NCBI GenBank assembly: GCA_013821525.1
Contig: JACDGR010000184.1
Location: 1-6,814, forward strand
DNA length: 6,814 nucleotides
DNA from: Actinomycetota bacterium
GTDB taxonomy: Bacteria; Actinomycetota; Thermoleophilia; Gaiellales; Gaiellaceae
Direction: 5' to 3'
Each line of letters starts with the position of its first letter. Positions within the stretch are counted from its first letter, which is position 1. A program made the translations under genes and the position numbers. Below the pieces are notes generated by a model. The model did no database searches, was not told the DNA's origin, and saw nothing but the letters and a program-made list of their open reading frames with translations. Shown here piece after piece: positions 1 through 5,532 of the stretch.

Positions 1-105
1 GCACAGAACGGGGCGGGGCCTGGGGCGGCGGTGCCGGCTCCGGCGAAGCAGGCGGACGGTCCGGCGGCTAGCCCGGCGCCCGCGCCTGCACAAGACGCTG
101 CCTAG
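1..105 (+). CDS. C-terminal end of an unidentified protein (partial, Ala/Pro-rich tail)
   Basis: Reading from base 1 gives 34 codons ending in TAG at 103-105. The peptide is almost entirely Ala, Pro and Gly with a few Gln, Asp, Lys and Ser; it begins AQNGAGPGAAVPAPAK and ends PAPAPAQDAA. Such low-complexity tails are common at the ends of actinobacterial cell-envelope, ribosomal or secreted proteins, so the function cannot be read from it. The gene is on the same strand as dipZ with a 70-bp gap, so the two could share a transcript, but nothing shows that. The open frame across the whole available stretch, the stop and the coding-like third-position GC are the only evidence. It could also be chance read-through in GC-rich DNA. 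Confidence 0.5.
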   Translation, partial: AQNGAGPGAAVPAPAKQADGPAASPAPAPAQDAA

Positions 106-147
106 CAGACGTCTGCCTGCGTGAACCTTAAGCCCGCCGTAACGAAT

Positions 148-172
148 AGGTGGGCAGAGTGGTCATCCACCT
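148..172 (+). promoter_or_regulatory. possible leader hairpin ahead of dipZ
   Basis: AGGTGG at 148-153 is exactly complementary to CCACCT at 167-172, with a 13-nt loop. The AGGTGG is the only Shine-Dalgarno-like sequence before the dipZ ATG at 176, but it lies 22 nt upstream, too far to act directly. A competing smaller hairpin, GTGG (159-162) with CCAC (167-170), uses part of the same right arm. Folding could hide or reposition the ribosome site. With such short stems in GC-rich DNA, chance is a serious alternative. A 12-bp palindrome, GCAGACGTCTGC, lies at 105-116, overlapping the stop of the preceding gene. No clear -10/-35 promoter is visible between 106 and 175. Confidence 0.25.
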
Positions 173-175
173 CAC

Positions 176-1804
176 ATGATCCTCCTGCTCGCCATCGGCT
201 TCCTCGCCGGGATCGTCACGGCCATCTCACCGTGCGTGCTGCCCGTCCTGCCGATCCTGCTCGCCGGTGGCGCCTCGGGCCGTAAGCCGATGCGGATCAT
301 CGCCGGGCTCGTCGTCAGCTTCAGCGTGTTCACGCTGTTCGCGTCGTGGCTGCTCCGTCAGCTGGGGTTGCCGCAGGACTTCTTGCGGAACCTCGCGATC
401 GCGTTGCTCTTCGTGATGGCTGCGACGCTGCTCGTCCCACGCGCGGCAATGCTGATCGAGCGTCCGCTCGCGGCGTTCTCGCGGCTCCGGCCTACGAACG
501 TCGGCGGAGGATTCTTCTTCGGCGCGACGCTCGGGCTCGTCTTCGTCCCGTGCGCGGGACCAGTCCTCGCAACGGTCACCGTCGTTGCGGCGAACAACAG
601 CGTCGGGCTCCGCGCGATCCTGCTGACGCTCGTCTACGCGATCGGCGCCGCCGTGCCGATGCTGCTGATCGCACGCGGGGGTCGTGAGGCGTCCGGCGCA
701 CTGCGGCGTCACGCACAAACAGTCCGGCTTGCATCGGGCACGCTCGTCGCGCTCGTCGCAGTCGGGTTGCTCTTTCATCTCGACGATCGACTCGCTCAGG
801 TGACGCCGGGATACACGACGTTCTTGCAGAACAAGATCGAGGACAGCTCGTCCGCGAAGCGCGAGCTTGCCAAGGTGCGTGGCGGGGGCGAGGCGCTGGC
901 GGCGGTTGCAAAGCCGGTGGCGGGCTCGCTGCCCGACTACGGCGTCGCGCCTGCGTTGCATGCAGGGGGCGACTGGATCAACTCGAAGCCGCTCGCGCTG
1001 CAACAGCTGCGCGGCAAGGTGGTGCTGATCGATTTCTGGACCTACTCGTGCATCAATTGCCTGCGCACGCTGCCGCACTTGAAGTCGTGGTACTCGACGT
1101 ACCACAAGAAGGGACTCGTGATCATCGGCGTCCACACGCCGGAGTTCGCGTTCGAGCACGTGTCCTCGAATGTTCGCGCAGCGGTGAAGCGACTCGGGAT
1201 CGACTATCCGGTCGTGCAGGACAACCGGTTCAAGACGTGGGACAACTACGCGAACCAATACTGGCCGGCCGAGTATCTGATCGACAAGGCGGGTCACGTG
1301 CGCCACACGCACTTCGGCGAGGGCGAGTACGACAAGACCGAGGCGCTCATCCGCCGGCTGCTTGGCGCGAACGGCGCGATGGCGCAGTCACTACCCGACG
1401 TGACGCCTACCGAGCTGATGACACCGGAGACCTACCTCGGCTATGCACGCCTTCAGAACTACACCGGCACAACGGTGTCGCCGAATCTCGCCGCGAACTA
1501 CAAGCTGCCGGCGACGTTGCAAGAGAACGCGTTCGCCTACGGCGGCCGGTGGACTGTCGGCGGCCAGCAGGCGGTTGCCGGCCCGGGTGCCCGGCTGCGG
1601 CTGCGCTTCCATGCAGAAGACGTCTACATCGTCCTCGGCGGCAAGGGGACGGTGCGCGTACTGATCGACGGCAAGCAGACGAAGACCCTCACGGTCGACG
1701 CGTACAAGCTCTACACGGTGCGGGCCACGAAGACGAGCACGCAAGCGCTGCTCGAACTGCGCTTCACCCCCGGCGTGCGCGCGTACTCCTTCACGTTCGG
1801 GTAA
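176..1804 (+). CDS. dipZ: DipZ-type fusion: CcdA-like transmembrane domain + thioredoxin-like domain + C-terminal beta domain
   Basis: This 542-residue membrane protein is predicted to pass electrons from cytosolic thioredoxin across the membrane to its own extracytoplasmic thioredoxin-like domain, supporting disulfide reduction and perhaps cytochrome c maturation. Residues 1-203 form about six hydrophobic helices with the two hallmark CcdA cysteines, C20 in SPCVLPVLP and C126 in VPCAGPVL. A polar linker (about 204-255) leads to a thioredoxin/TlpA-like domain (about 256-400) with WTYSCINC (C292 and C295) and a likely cis-Pro at YWPAEYLID (P364). Residues 405-542 match the DipZ C-terminal domain, which in the mycobacterial protein is known as a carbohydrate-binding-module-like fold. 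At 542 residues it is shorter than mycobacterial DipZ (about 695), perhaps through a shorter linker. ATG 176 is the first possible start, since an in-frame TAA lies at 140-142, and helix 1 begins at residue 2 as is usual in the family. No good Shine-Dalgarno precedes it. The family call is firm; the physiological partner is unknown. Confidence 0.93.
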   Translation: MILLLAIGFLAGIVTAISPCVLPVLPILLAGGASGRKPMRIIAGLVVSFSVFTLFASWLLRQLGLPQDFLRNLAIALLFVMAATLLVPRAAMLIERPLAAFSRLRPTNVGGGFFFGATLGLVFVPCAGPVLATVTVVAANNSVGLRAILLTLVYAIGAAVPMLLIARGGREASGALRRHAQTVRLASGTLVALVAVGLLFHLDDRLAQVTPGYTTFLQNKIEDSSSAKRELAKVRGGGEALAAVAKPVAGSLPDYGVAPALHAGGDWINSKPLALQQLRGKVVLIDFWTYSCINCLRTLPHLKSWYSTYHKKGLVIIGVHTPEFAFEHVSSNVRAAVKRLGIDYPVVQDNRFKTWDNYANQYWPAEYLIDKAGHVRHTHFGEGEYDKTEALIRRLLGANGAMAQSLPDVTPTELMTPETYLGYARLQNYTGTTVSPNLAANYKLPATLQENAFAYGGRWTVGGQQAVAGPGARLRLRFHAEDVYIVLGGKGTVRVLIDGKQTKTLTVDAYKLYTVRATKTSTQALLELRFTPGVRAYSFTFG

Positions 1805-1865
1805 CGATCCCATCGCGGCACGGATCCGGTCGTCGCCTCCCGCGCGGTGCCATCTCCTGCCGCAC

Positions 1866-2012
1866 CCCTTGCCACACCCAAAACCGGGGGCAGCCTCCGT
1901 CGCAGAACGCACACGCGATCGAAACGAGATCGTCACGCCAGGCCGGATTCCCTTGCCACAACAGCGCGCAGGCACGAGCGCCTTTCCAGCCACGTCCGGC
2001 GGCAGCCTCCGT
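1866..2012 (+). repeat. two interleaved direct-repeat pairs (CCCTTGCCACA and GGCAGCCTCCGT)
   Basis: CCCTTGCCACA occurs at 1866-1876 and again at 1950-1960. GGCAGCCTCCGT occurs at 1889-1900 and again at 2001-2012. The order within each copy is the same (first motif, then second), but the distance between the motifs differs: 12 bp in the first copy and 40 bp in the second. This may be an old, diverged tandem duplication with an insertion, or short dispersed repeat modules. The sequence between the motifs does not align obviously. Confidence 0.4.
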
Positions 2013-2028
2013 GTCGAGACAGTGACAC
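2011..2028. repeat. inverted repeat GTGTC-8-GACAC
   Basis: GTGTC (2011-2015) pairs with GACAC (2024-2028) around the 8-nt loop GAGACAGT. The arms are the same five bases as in the two tighter dyads at 2057 and 2176, so it looks like a diverged or insertion-split member of the same set. It starts one base before the end of the second GGCAGCCTCCGT copy, so it is physically linked to the direct repeats. Its function is unknown. Confidence 0.4.
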
Positions 2029-2056
2029 CCCGATCTGCGCGCTTTGGGCCACGCTG

Positions 2057-2067
2057 GTGTCAGACAC
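2057..2067. repeat. perfect dyad GTGTCAGACAC, copy 1
   Basis: This is an 11-bp perfect palindrome around a central A. The wider context CTGGTGTCAGACACGG resembles the copy at 2176, with TGGTGTCAGACAC identical in both. As RNA it could fold only a 4-bp stem with a 3-nt loop, which is weak for a terminator. A DNA-level protein-binding site or a mobile short repeat is at least as likely. Confidence 0.5.
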
Positions 2068-2078
2068 GGCTCCGAAAG

Positions 2079-2098
2079 TGCGACAGGGTTGGGTCGCA
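2079..2098. terminator. hairpin TGCGAC-8-GTCGCA, possible terminator
   Basis: TGCGAC (2079-2084) is exactly complementary to GTCGCA (2093-2098) with loop AGGGTTGG. It lies between the two GTGTCAGACAC copies in the spacer between convergent genes, a place where terminators are expected. There is no T-run on either side, so an intrinsic terminator of the classical kind is not supported. It may be a GC-type terminator or simply a chance stem. Confidence 0.25.
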
Positions 2099-2175
2099 GT
2101 GCGCAATCCTCGTCCACACCCCGACCGATCGCCTGCGTTTGCAACGACTATGGCCGCATCAACGCTTACCGCAGT

Positions 2176-2188
2176 GGTGTCAGACACC
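2176..2188 (-). terminator. perfect dyad GGTGTCAGACACC (copy 2), possible PAC2-gene terminator
   Basis: This is a 13-bp perfect palindrome around A2182, located 12 bp beyond the stop codon of the minus-strand PAC2-family gene. A T-G wobble and further pairing after a one-base bulge (GCA 2171-2173 with TGC 2190-2192) extend it, giving the transcript a plausible hairpin. It lacks a U-tract. It shares a 13-base core, TGGTGTCAGACAC, with the copy 119 bp to the left, so it may be primarily a member of a dispersed repeat family that has come to lie at a gene end. Confidence 0.4.
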
Positions 2189-2200
2189 GTGCCGTCAGCG

Positions 2201-3097
2201 TTACTGACCGCGCGCGACGTCTGGGCCGCCGGCTTCGTCGTTCTCGTCTTGCTCGCGGAGGAAGCGCGTCAGCTCGGCTGCGATGGCGTCTCCTGACGGG
2301 ATGTCCGCCTCGTCGGTGATCTCGTCGACTCGGCGCTCGAGGTCTTCGACGTACGACTGCGTCTCTGCATCCGACGCGACCGCTTCGCTGACCTGCTGGG
2401 CATAGGCGTCGGCGGCCTCGTCGAGCTCCGCGGTGTCGACGTCGGCGTCGAGCAGATCGGACAGCCGATCGACGAGCGCCTTGGCAGCGCGCGGCGACGG
2501 GGTCAGCGAGACGTAGTGCGGCACGGCGGCCCATAGGCTCGCCGACTTCAGGCCCGCTCTTGCGCAAGCGTCGTGCAGCACGCCGACGATCCCGGTCGGG
2601 CCCTCGTACCGTGACGCCTGCAGGTCGAGCTGCTCGATCAGGTCCGCATCCGTCGCGCTGCCCGTCACCGGTGCGGGGCGCGTGTGTGGCACGTCGGCGA
2701 GCAGCGAGCCGAGCGTGAGCACGAGCTCGACGTCGAACTGCCGCGCAAGATCGGTGACGTGCTCGCAGAACGTGCGCCAGCGGAGATTCGGCTCGACACC
2801 GAGCAGGATGATCGCGTCGCGGCCCGCACCCGGCATCGGGGCATGGAGGAAGGTGTTCTCGGGCCAGTCCACCTGCCGCGACACGCCGTCGGCGAGCGAG
2901 ACCATCGGCCTCGTCGCCTGGAAGTCGTAGAACATCTCCGGGTCGATGTCGGCGAACTGCACGGCCGCCCACGCCTGCGCCAGATACGCGCCGGCGAGCG
3001 ATGCGCCTTGCCCACCGTCGTTCCAGCCGCGGAACGCCGCAATCAAGACGGGGCGCTCGAGCTTGGGGCGCTCGTCGATACGAAGCTCGTCCTTCAT
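2201..3097 (-). CDS. PAC2 family protein (proteasome-assembly-chaperone-like)
   Basis: This is a 298-residue soluble protein of the PAC2 (PF09754-type) family, whose eukaryotic and archaeal relatives help assemble proteasome alpha rings. Most actinobacteria carry one or two copies of unproven function, often suggested to be linked to the actinobacterial proteasome. Family signatures seen: PVLIAAFRGWNDGG (residues 16-29), LGVEPNLRWRTF (99-110), GSLLADVPHTRP (130-141), PTGIVGVLH (167-175) and SLWAAVPHYVS (187-197). The C-terminal third (about 205-298) is a strongly acidic, probably helical tail. Length is normal for the family. ATG at 3097 is the earliest start because an in-frame TAG abuts it (3100-3098); no clear Shine-Dalgarno is present. 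It begins 9 bp after the stop of ctaA on the same strand, so co-transcription and coupled translation are likely. The family call is strong; the cellular role is not established. Confidence 0.9.
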   Translation of the reverse strand: MKDELRIDERPKLERPVLIAAFRGWNDGGQGASLAGAYLAQAWAAVQFADIDPEMFYDFQATRPMVSLADGVSRQVDWPENTFLHAPMPGAGRDAIILLGVEPNLRWRTFCEHVTDLARQFDVELVLTLGSLLADVPHTRPAPVTGSATDADLIEQLDLQASRYEGPTGIVGVLHDACARAGLKSASLWAAVPHYVSLTPSPRAAKALVDRLSDLLDADVDTAELDEAADAYAQQVSEAVASDAETQSYVEDLERRVDEITDEADIPSGDAIAAELTRFLREQDENDEAGGPDVARGQ

Positions 3098-3106
3098 CTA
3101 TGCAGT

Positions 3107-4015
3107 CTACGCCGTCGCGTCCGGACGCCACAGCCGAACGACGAACGCTGTCACCGCAGCCCACACAGTCGCCGCCATCGTCACGTGCACGAGCACGAGC
3201 CACCACGGCAGATGCGTGCGGTACTGCGTCTCACCGACGATCATCTGCGCAACGAGCAGCGCAAGCACGACGAGCGCGCCGCGCAGGTGGGCGCTGCGCT
3301 GCCGCACGAGCCACGCGAGCACCGCGAGGAACGAGAGGCCGAACACGGCCGTTGCGCGCACGTGCCAGTAGACGGCCGGTTCGAACGACCAGAGCCGCCG
3401 GACAACCGCGCTACCCGGATGCGGCCCCGCGGCGGTCGCGATCGTGCCGCTGACGACGAGCACGACCGCCGACGCCCACACGAGGAGACTCACGCGCCGC
3501 AGCCACCCGGGCACGGGTTCCGCGCGCGTGTGCGTGACCACGACGGCAAGCCCCACCCCGAGCGTCAGCACGATCACAGAGAGCAGGAAGTGCGTGAGCA
3601 CGAGCCACGGGTTGAGGTGCGAGTAGACCGTGATCGCACCGAGCGGCGCCTGCAGCATCGTGCCGATGAAGATCGTGAAGGCGAGCCAGCGGAGGCGCTT
3701 CGGCAGTCGCGCGGCGAGCGCGCCGACGAAGGTCGCGAGCGTCAGCAGGATCGTCAGGAACGCAAAGACCCGATTCGAGAACTCGACGTAGCTGTGGTAG
3801 CTCTTCGGCTCGAAGTGGTGCACCTGGCATCCCGGCCAGTGCTCACAGCCGAGGCCCGAGCCGGTCAGGCGGACGGTCGCGCCCGTCGCGACGATCAGGA
3901 CGAGCATGACGGCGTTCGCCCAGGCTAGTCGCGTGAATCGCTGCGGCGAGAGCGACACGCGCACACGGGCGAGCGGCTGCGCGCTGGCGTCCACGCGGCC
4001 ACTGTAGCCCGCCAC
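3107..4015 (-). CDS. ctaA: heme A synthase (COX15/CtaA family)
   Basis: CtaA is an integral membrane enzyme that oxidises the C8 methyl of heme O to a formyl group, making heme A for aa3-type cytochrome oxidase. The protein has eight predicted helices and the family signature RLTGSGLGCEHWPGC near the first helix, including the extracytoplasmic cysteine pair (C57 and C63, numbered from this start). Likely heme-ligand histidines are H142 (LTHFLLS), H218 (YWHVRAT) and H277 (LVHVTMA). The position usually His in the ExxH motif is Asn here (E78-F-S-N81-R); such Asn forms may be common in actinobacteria. The second loop has GPHPG but no second Cys pair. The start is uncertain: the frame is open to a GTG at 4075, which would overlap the divergent gene. 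GTG 4015 is chosen because AGGGGA lies 12 nt upstream; GTG 3994 or 3964 are alternatives. The PAC2 gene follows after 9 bp. The expected partner ctaB is not in the window. Confidence 0.9.
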   Translation of the reverse strand: MAGYSGRVDASAQPLARVRVSLSPQRFTRLAWANAVMLVLIVATGATVRLTGSGLGCEHWPGCQVHHFEPKSYHSYVEFSNRVFAFLTILLTLATFVGALAARLPKRLRWLAFTIFIGTMLQAPLGAITVYSHLNPWLVLTHFLLSVIVLTLGVGLAVVVTHTRAEPVPGWLRRVSLLVWASAVVLVVSGTIATAAGPHPGSAVVRRLWSFEPAVYWHVRATAVFGLSFLAVLAWLVRQRSAHLRGALVVLALLVAQMIVGETQYRTHLPWWLVLVHVTMAATVWAAVTAFVVRLWRPDATA

Positions 4016-4032
4016 ACGCCGTCCACGTCCCC

Positions 4033-4056
4033 TGATAATCTGACGTTGACGTAAAG
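4033..4056 (+). promoter_or_regulatory. putative promoter and tandem TGACGT operator before the MFS-merR operon
   Basis: The short gap between divergent ctaA and the transporter gene contains TGATAAT (4033-4039), a good -10 hexamer GATAAT with the T of an extended element. It is followed directly by a tandem direct repeat, TGACGTTGACGT (4041-4052), and then AAAG before ATG 4057. ATCT (4038-4041) and AGAT (4055-4058) form a further short inverted pair enclosing the tandem repeat. If the -10 is real, the leader is about 11 nt and has no Shine-Dalgarno, so translation may be nearly leaderless. No convincing -35 is visible 17-20 bp upstream, which would fit an activator-dependent promoter such as those used by MerR proteins. 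That regulator link is inference. Confidence 0.4.
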
Positions 4057-5532
4057 ATGAGCTTCCTGTCGACACGCCGTAACTCGCCCCACTACAAGTG
4101 GTGGGTCCTCTCGTGCACGAGCCTCGGGATGCTGCTTGCCACGATCAACTCCGGCACCCTGATCATCGCCCTGCCAGACCTCGAGCGGAGTCTCAACACC
4201 TCGCTGCTCGAGCTCGTGTGGGTGATCCTCGTCTACATGATCGTGTCGACCGTGCTCGTGCTGACGGCCGGCCGTTTGTCTGACCTGTTCGGCCGCAAGA
4301 CGGCGTACGTCGTCGGCTTCCTGATCTTCTCGCTCGCCTCACTCGGCGCCGGCTTCGCGCACACAGGGACGGTGCTGATCCTCTGGCGCGTGCTCCAGGG
4401 CGTAGGCGGCGCATTCCTCTTCGCGAACTCAGCGGCGCTCGTCACGGACGCGTTCCCGAGGAAGGAGCTCGGGCTTGCGATGGGCACGAACACGATGGTC
4501 GCCGCGGTCGGTCTCGTGATCGGGCCGGTGCTCGGCGGAGCGTTCGTCGCGATCTCGTGGCCGTGGGTCTTCTGGTTCAACGTGCCGCTCGGGATCCTCG
4601 GCGCAGCCTGGGGACTGCTCGTGCTCGAGGAGCGCTCCGGCCGCAGCACCGAGCGCGGGCTCGACCTGCTCGGCACCTCGACGTTCGTCGTCGGCCTGAC
4701 GGGTCTCGTGCTCGCTCTCTCGAAGGGTGGCCTGAGCGGCTGGGGGAACTGGCTCGTCATCTCGGGCTTCACTGCCGCAGCGATCCTGTTGCCGCTGTTC
4801 GTGCTGATCGAGCGCCACGGTCGGTCGCCGATGCTCGACCTGGCCCTCTTCGAAGATCGCCTCTTCACCGCGGCGTCGGCAACAGCATTCCTGAATGGGC
4901 TCTCGCGCTTCGCGCTGATGTTCCTGTTCGTCTTCTACTTCCAGGGGCCGCAGGGCAAGTCGCCGGTGCTCGCCGGGCTCGAGCTTGCGCCGATGGCGAT
5001 CGGCATGCTCGTTGCCTCCCCGCTCGCAGGCATCCTCGCCGACCGTCACGGCTCGCGCGGACTCGCGGCGCTCGGGATGCTCGTCTCGGCGATCGGCCTC
5101 GCGGGCATGACGATGCTGCAGGCGCACACCGCCTACGTCTGGAGCGCGCTCTGGCTCGCGCTCGTCGGCATCGGCTCCGGCATGTTCAACAGCCCGAACA
5201 CCGCCGCGATGATGGGCAGCGTGCCGATGCATCGCCGCGGGATCGCGGCCGGCGCGCGCGTGATGCTTCAGAACACGGGTGCCGTGATCTCGATCGCCTT
5301 CGTGATGGCGATCGTGACCGCAGCGGTTCCGAAGGACGTGCTCTTCAAGATCTTCTCCGGGCTCACCTCGGGCCTCTCGGCCGACCAGCTACAGCCGTTC
5401 ATCTCGAACATGCACCTCGCACTCTGGGTACTCGCCGGCGTCTCGCTCCTCGGCGCCGTCATCTCGATGCTGCGTCCGGCGCACGTGCGCGCCGTCGACG
5501 AGCCTGTCGAGCACATGCCACAGGCCGCATGA
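4057..5532 (+). CDS. MFS transporter, DHA2 (14-helix) drug:proton antiporter type
   Basis: This 491-residue integral membrane protein resembles the QacA/EmrB group, predicted to export small, often hydrophobic compounds in exchange for protons. Seen: helix 1 with SGTLIIALPDL (32-42); motif A GRLSDLFGRK (72-81) in the helix 2-3 loop; the motif B-like WRVLQGVGGAF (110-120); and antiporter motif C VGLVIGPVLGG (151-161), followed by WPWVFWFNVPLG (168-179), typical of DHA2 proteins. Two extra hydrophobic segments (about 206-222 and 232-252) between the halves make 14 helices. The Asp usual in helix 1 of the LDxT-type motif is Asn31, which may change coupling or substrate charge preference. ATG 4057 is the natural start for helix 1 placement. 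The stop overlaps the merR start by 4 bp (ATGA). Divergent ctaA lies just upstream. The substrate cannot be told from sequence. Confidence 0.92.
   Translation: MSFLSTRRNSPHYKWWVLSCTSLGMLLATINSGTLIIALPDLERSLNTSLLELVWVILVYMIVSTVLVLTAGRLSDLFGRKTAYVVGFLIFSLASLGAGFAHTGTVLILWRVLQGVGGAFLFANSAALVTDAFPRKELGLAMGTNTMVAAVGLVIGPVLGGAFVAISWPWVFWFNVPLGILGAAWGLLVLEERSGRSTERGLDLLGTSTFVVGLTGLVLALSKGGLSGWGNWLVISGFTAAAILLPLFVLIERHGRSPMLDLALFEDRLFTAASATAFLNGLSRFALMFLFVFYFQGPQGKSPVLAGLELAPMAIGMLVASPLAGILADRHGSRGLAALGMLVSAIGLAGMTMLQAHTAYVWSALWLALVGIGSGMFNSPNTAAMMGSVPMHRRGIAAGARVMLQNTGAVISIAFVMAIVTAAVPKDVLFKIFSGLTSGLSADQLQPFISNMHLALWVLAGVSLLGAVISMLRPAHVRAVDEPVEHMPQAA

Larger units (their letters stand above)
1805..2200. 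other. repeat- and dyad-rich spacer between convergent dipZ and PAC2 genes, no gene seen
   Basis: This is the only long gene-free stretch in the window. ORFs crossing it run into the flanking genes or read as low-quality Arg/Ser/Pro/Cys-rich sequence, with no start context or family resemblance. It contains an 8-bp palindrome CGGATCCG just after dipZ (1821-1828), two pairs of 11- to 12-base direct repeats, and four inverted repeats between 2011 and 2188, listed separately. No tRNA cloverleaf, riboswitch-like conserved core or transposase remnant was recognised. Both flanking genes end here, so some of these dyads probably serve transcript termination. The rest look like dispersed intergenic repeat material. 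Confidence 0.6.

Noticed and set aside
227..1312. 361-codon open frame antisense to dipZ
   Set aside because: It is Arg/Glu/Asp-rich with no recognisable domain, and lies opposite a strongly supported gene. Long antisense frames are expected in high-GC DNA.
1805..2200. tRNA, CRISPR array or insertion-sequence remnant in the spacer
   Set aside because: There is no cloverleaf arms set with a T-loop motif, no regularly spaced repeats of CRISPR length, no transposase fragment, and no terminal inverted repeats with target duplication.
1791..2319. Several ORFs of 67-149 codons in the dipZ-PAC2 spacer, on both strands
   Set aside because: They overlap each other in many frames, contain Cys/Arg/Ser-rich low-quality sequence, lack ribosome sites, and run into the flanking genes. 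None resembles a known small protein.
2684..3928. 414-codon open frame on the plus strand across PAC2 and ctaA
   Set aside because: It is composed mostly of Arg, Glu, His and Asp with no domain or start context, and it spans two genuine minus-strand genes and the gap between them. It is a composition shadow.
4016..4075. Extended ctaA start at GTG 4075
   Set aside because: It would add 20 Arg/Ser-rich residues not typical of CtaA and overlap the divergent transporter start and its likely promoter. Downstream GTG starts fit better, though the exact one is unsure.
4557..5528. N-terminal extension of the merR reading frame back into the transporter gene
   Set aside because: The residues before the Met at 5529 are Arg/Ala-rich shadow of the transporter frame. 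MerR proteins begin with the helix-turn-helix, and the ATGA overlap gives a natural start.
5530..5532. Possible selenocysteine reading of the transporter TGA, given selD nearby
   Set aside because: The TGA is part of a normal ATGA stop/start overlap at the expected end of a DHA2 protein. No SECIS-like structure was seen and there is no conserved Sec position there.
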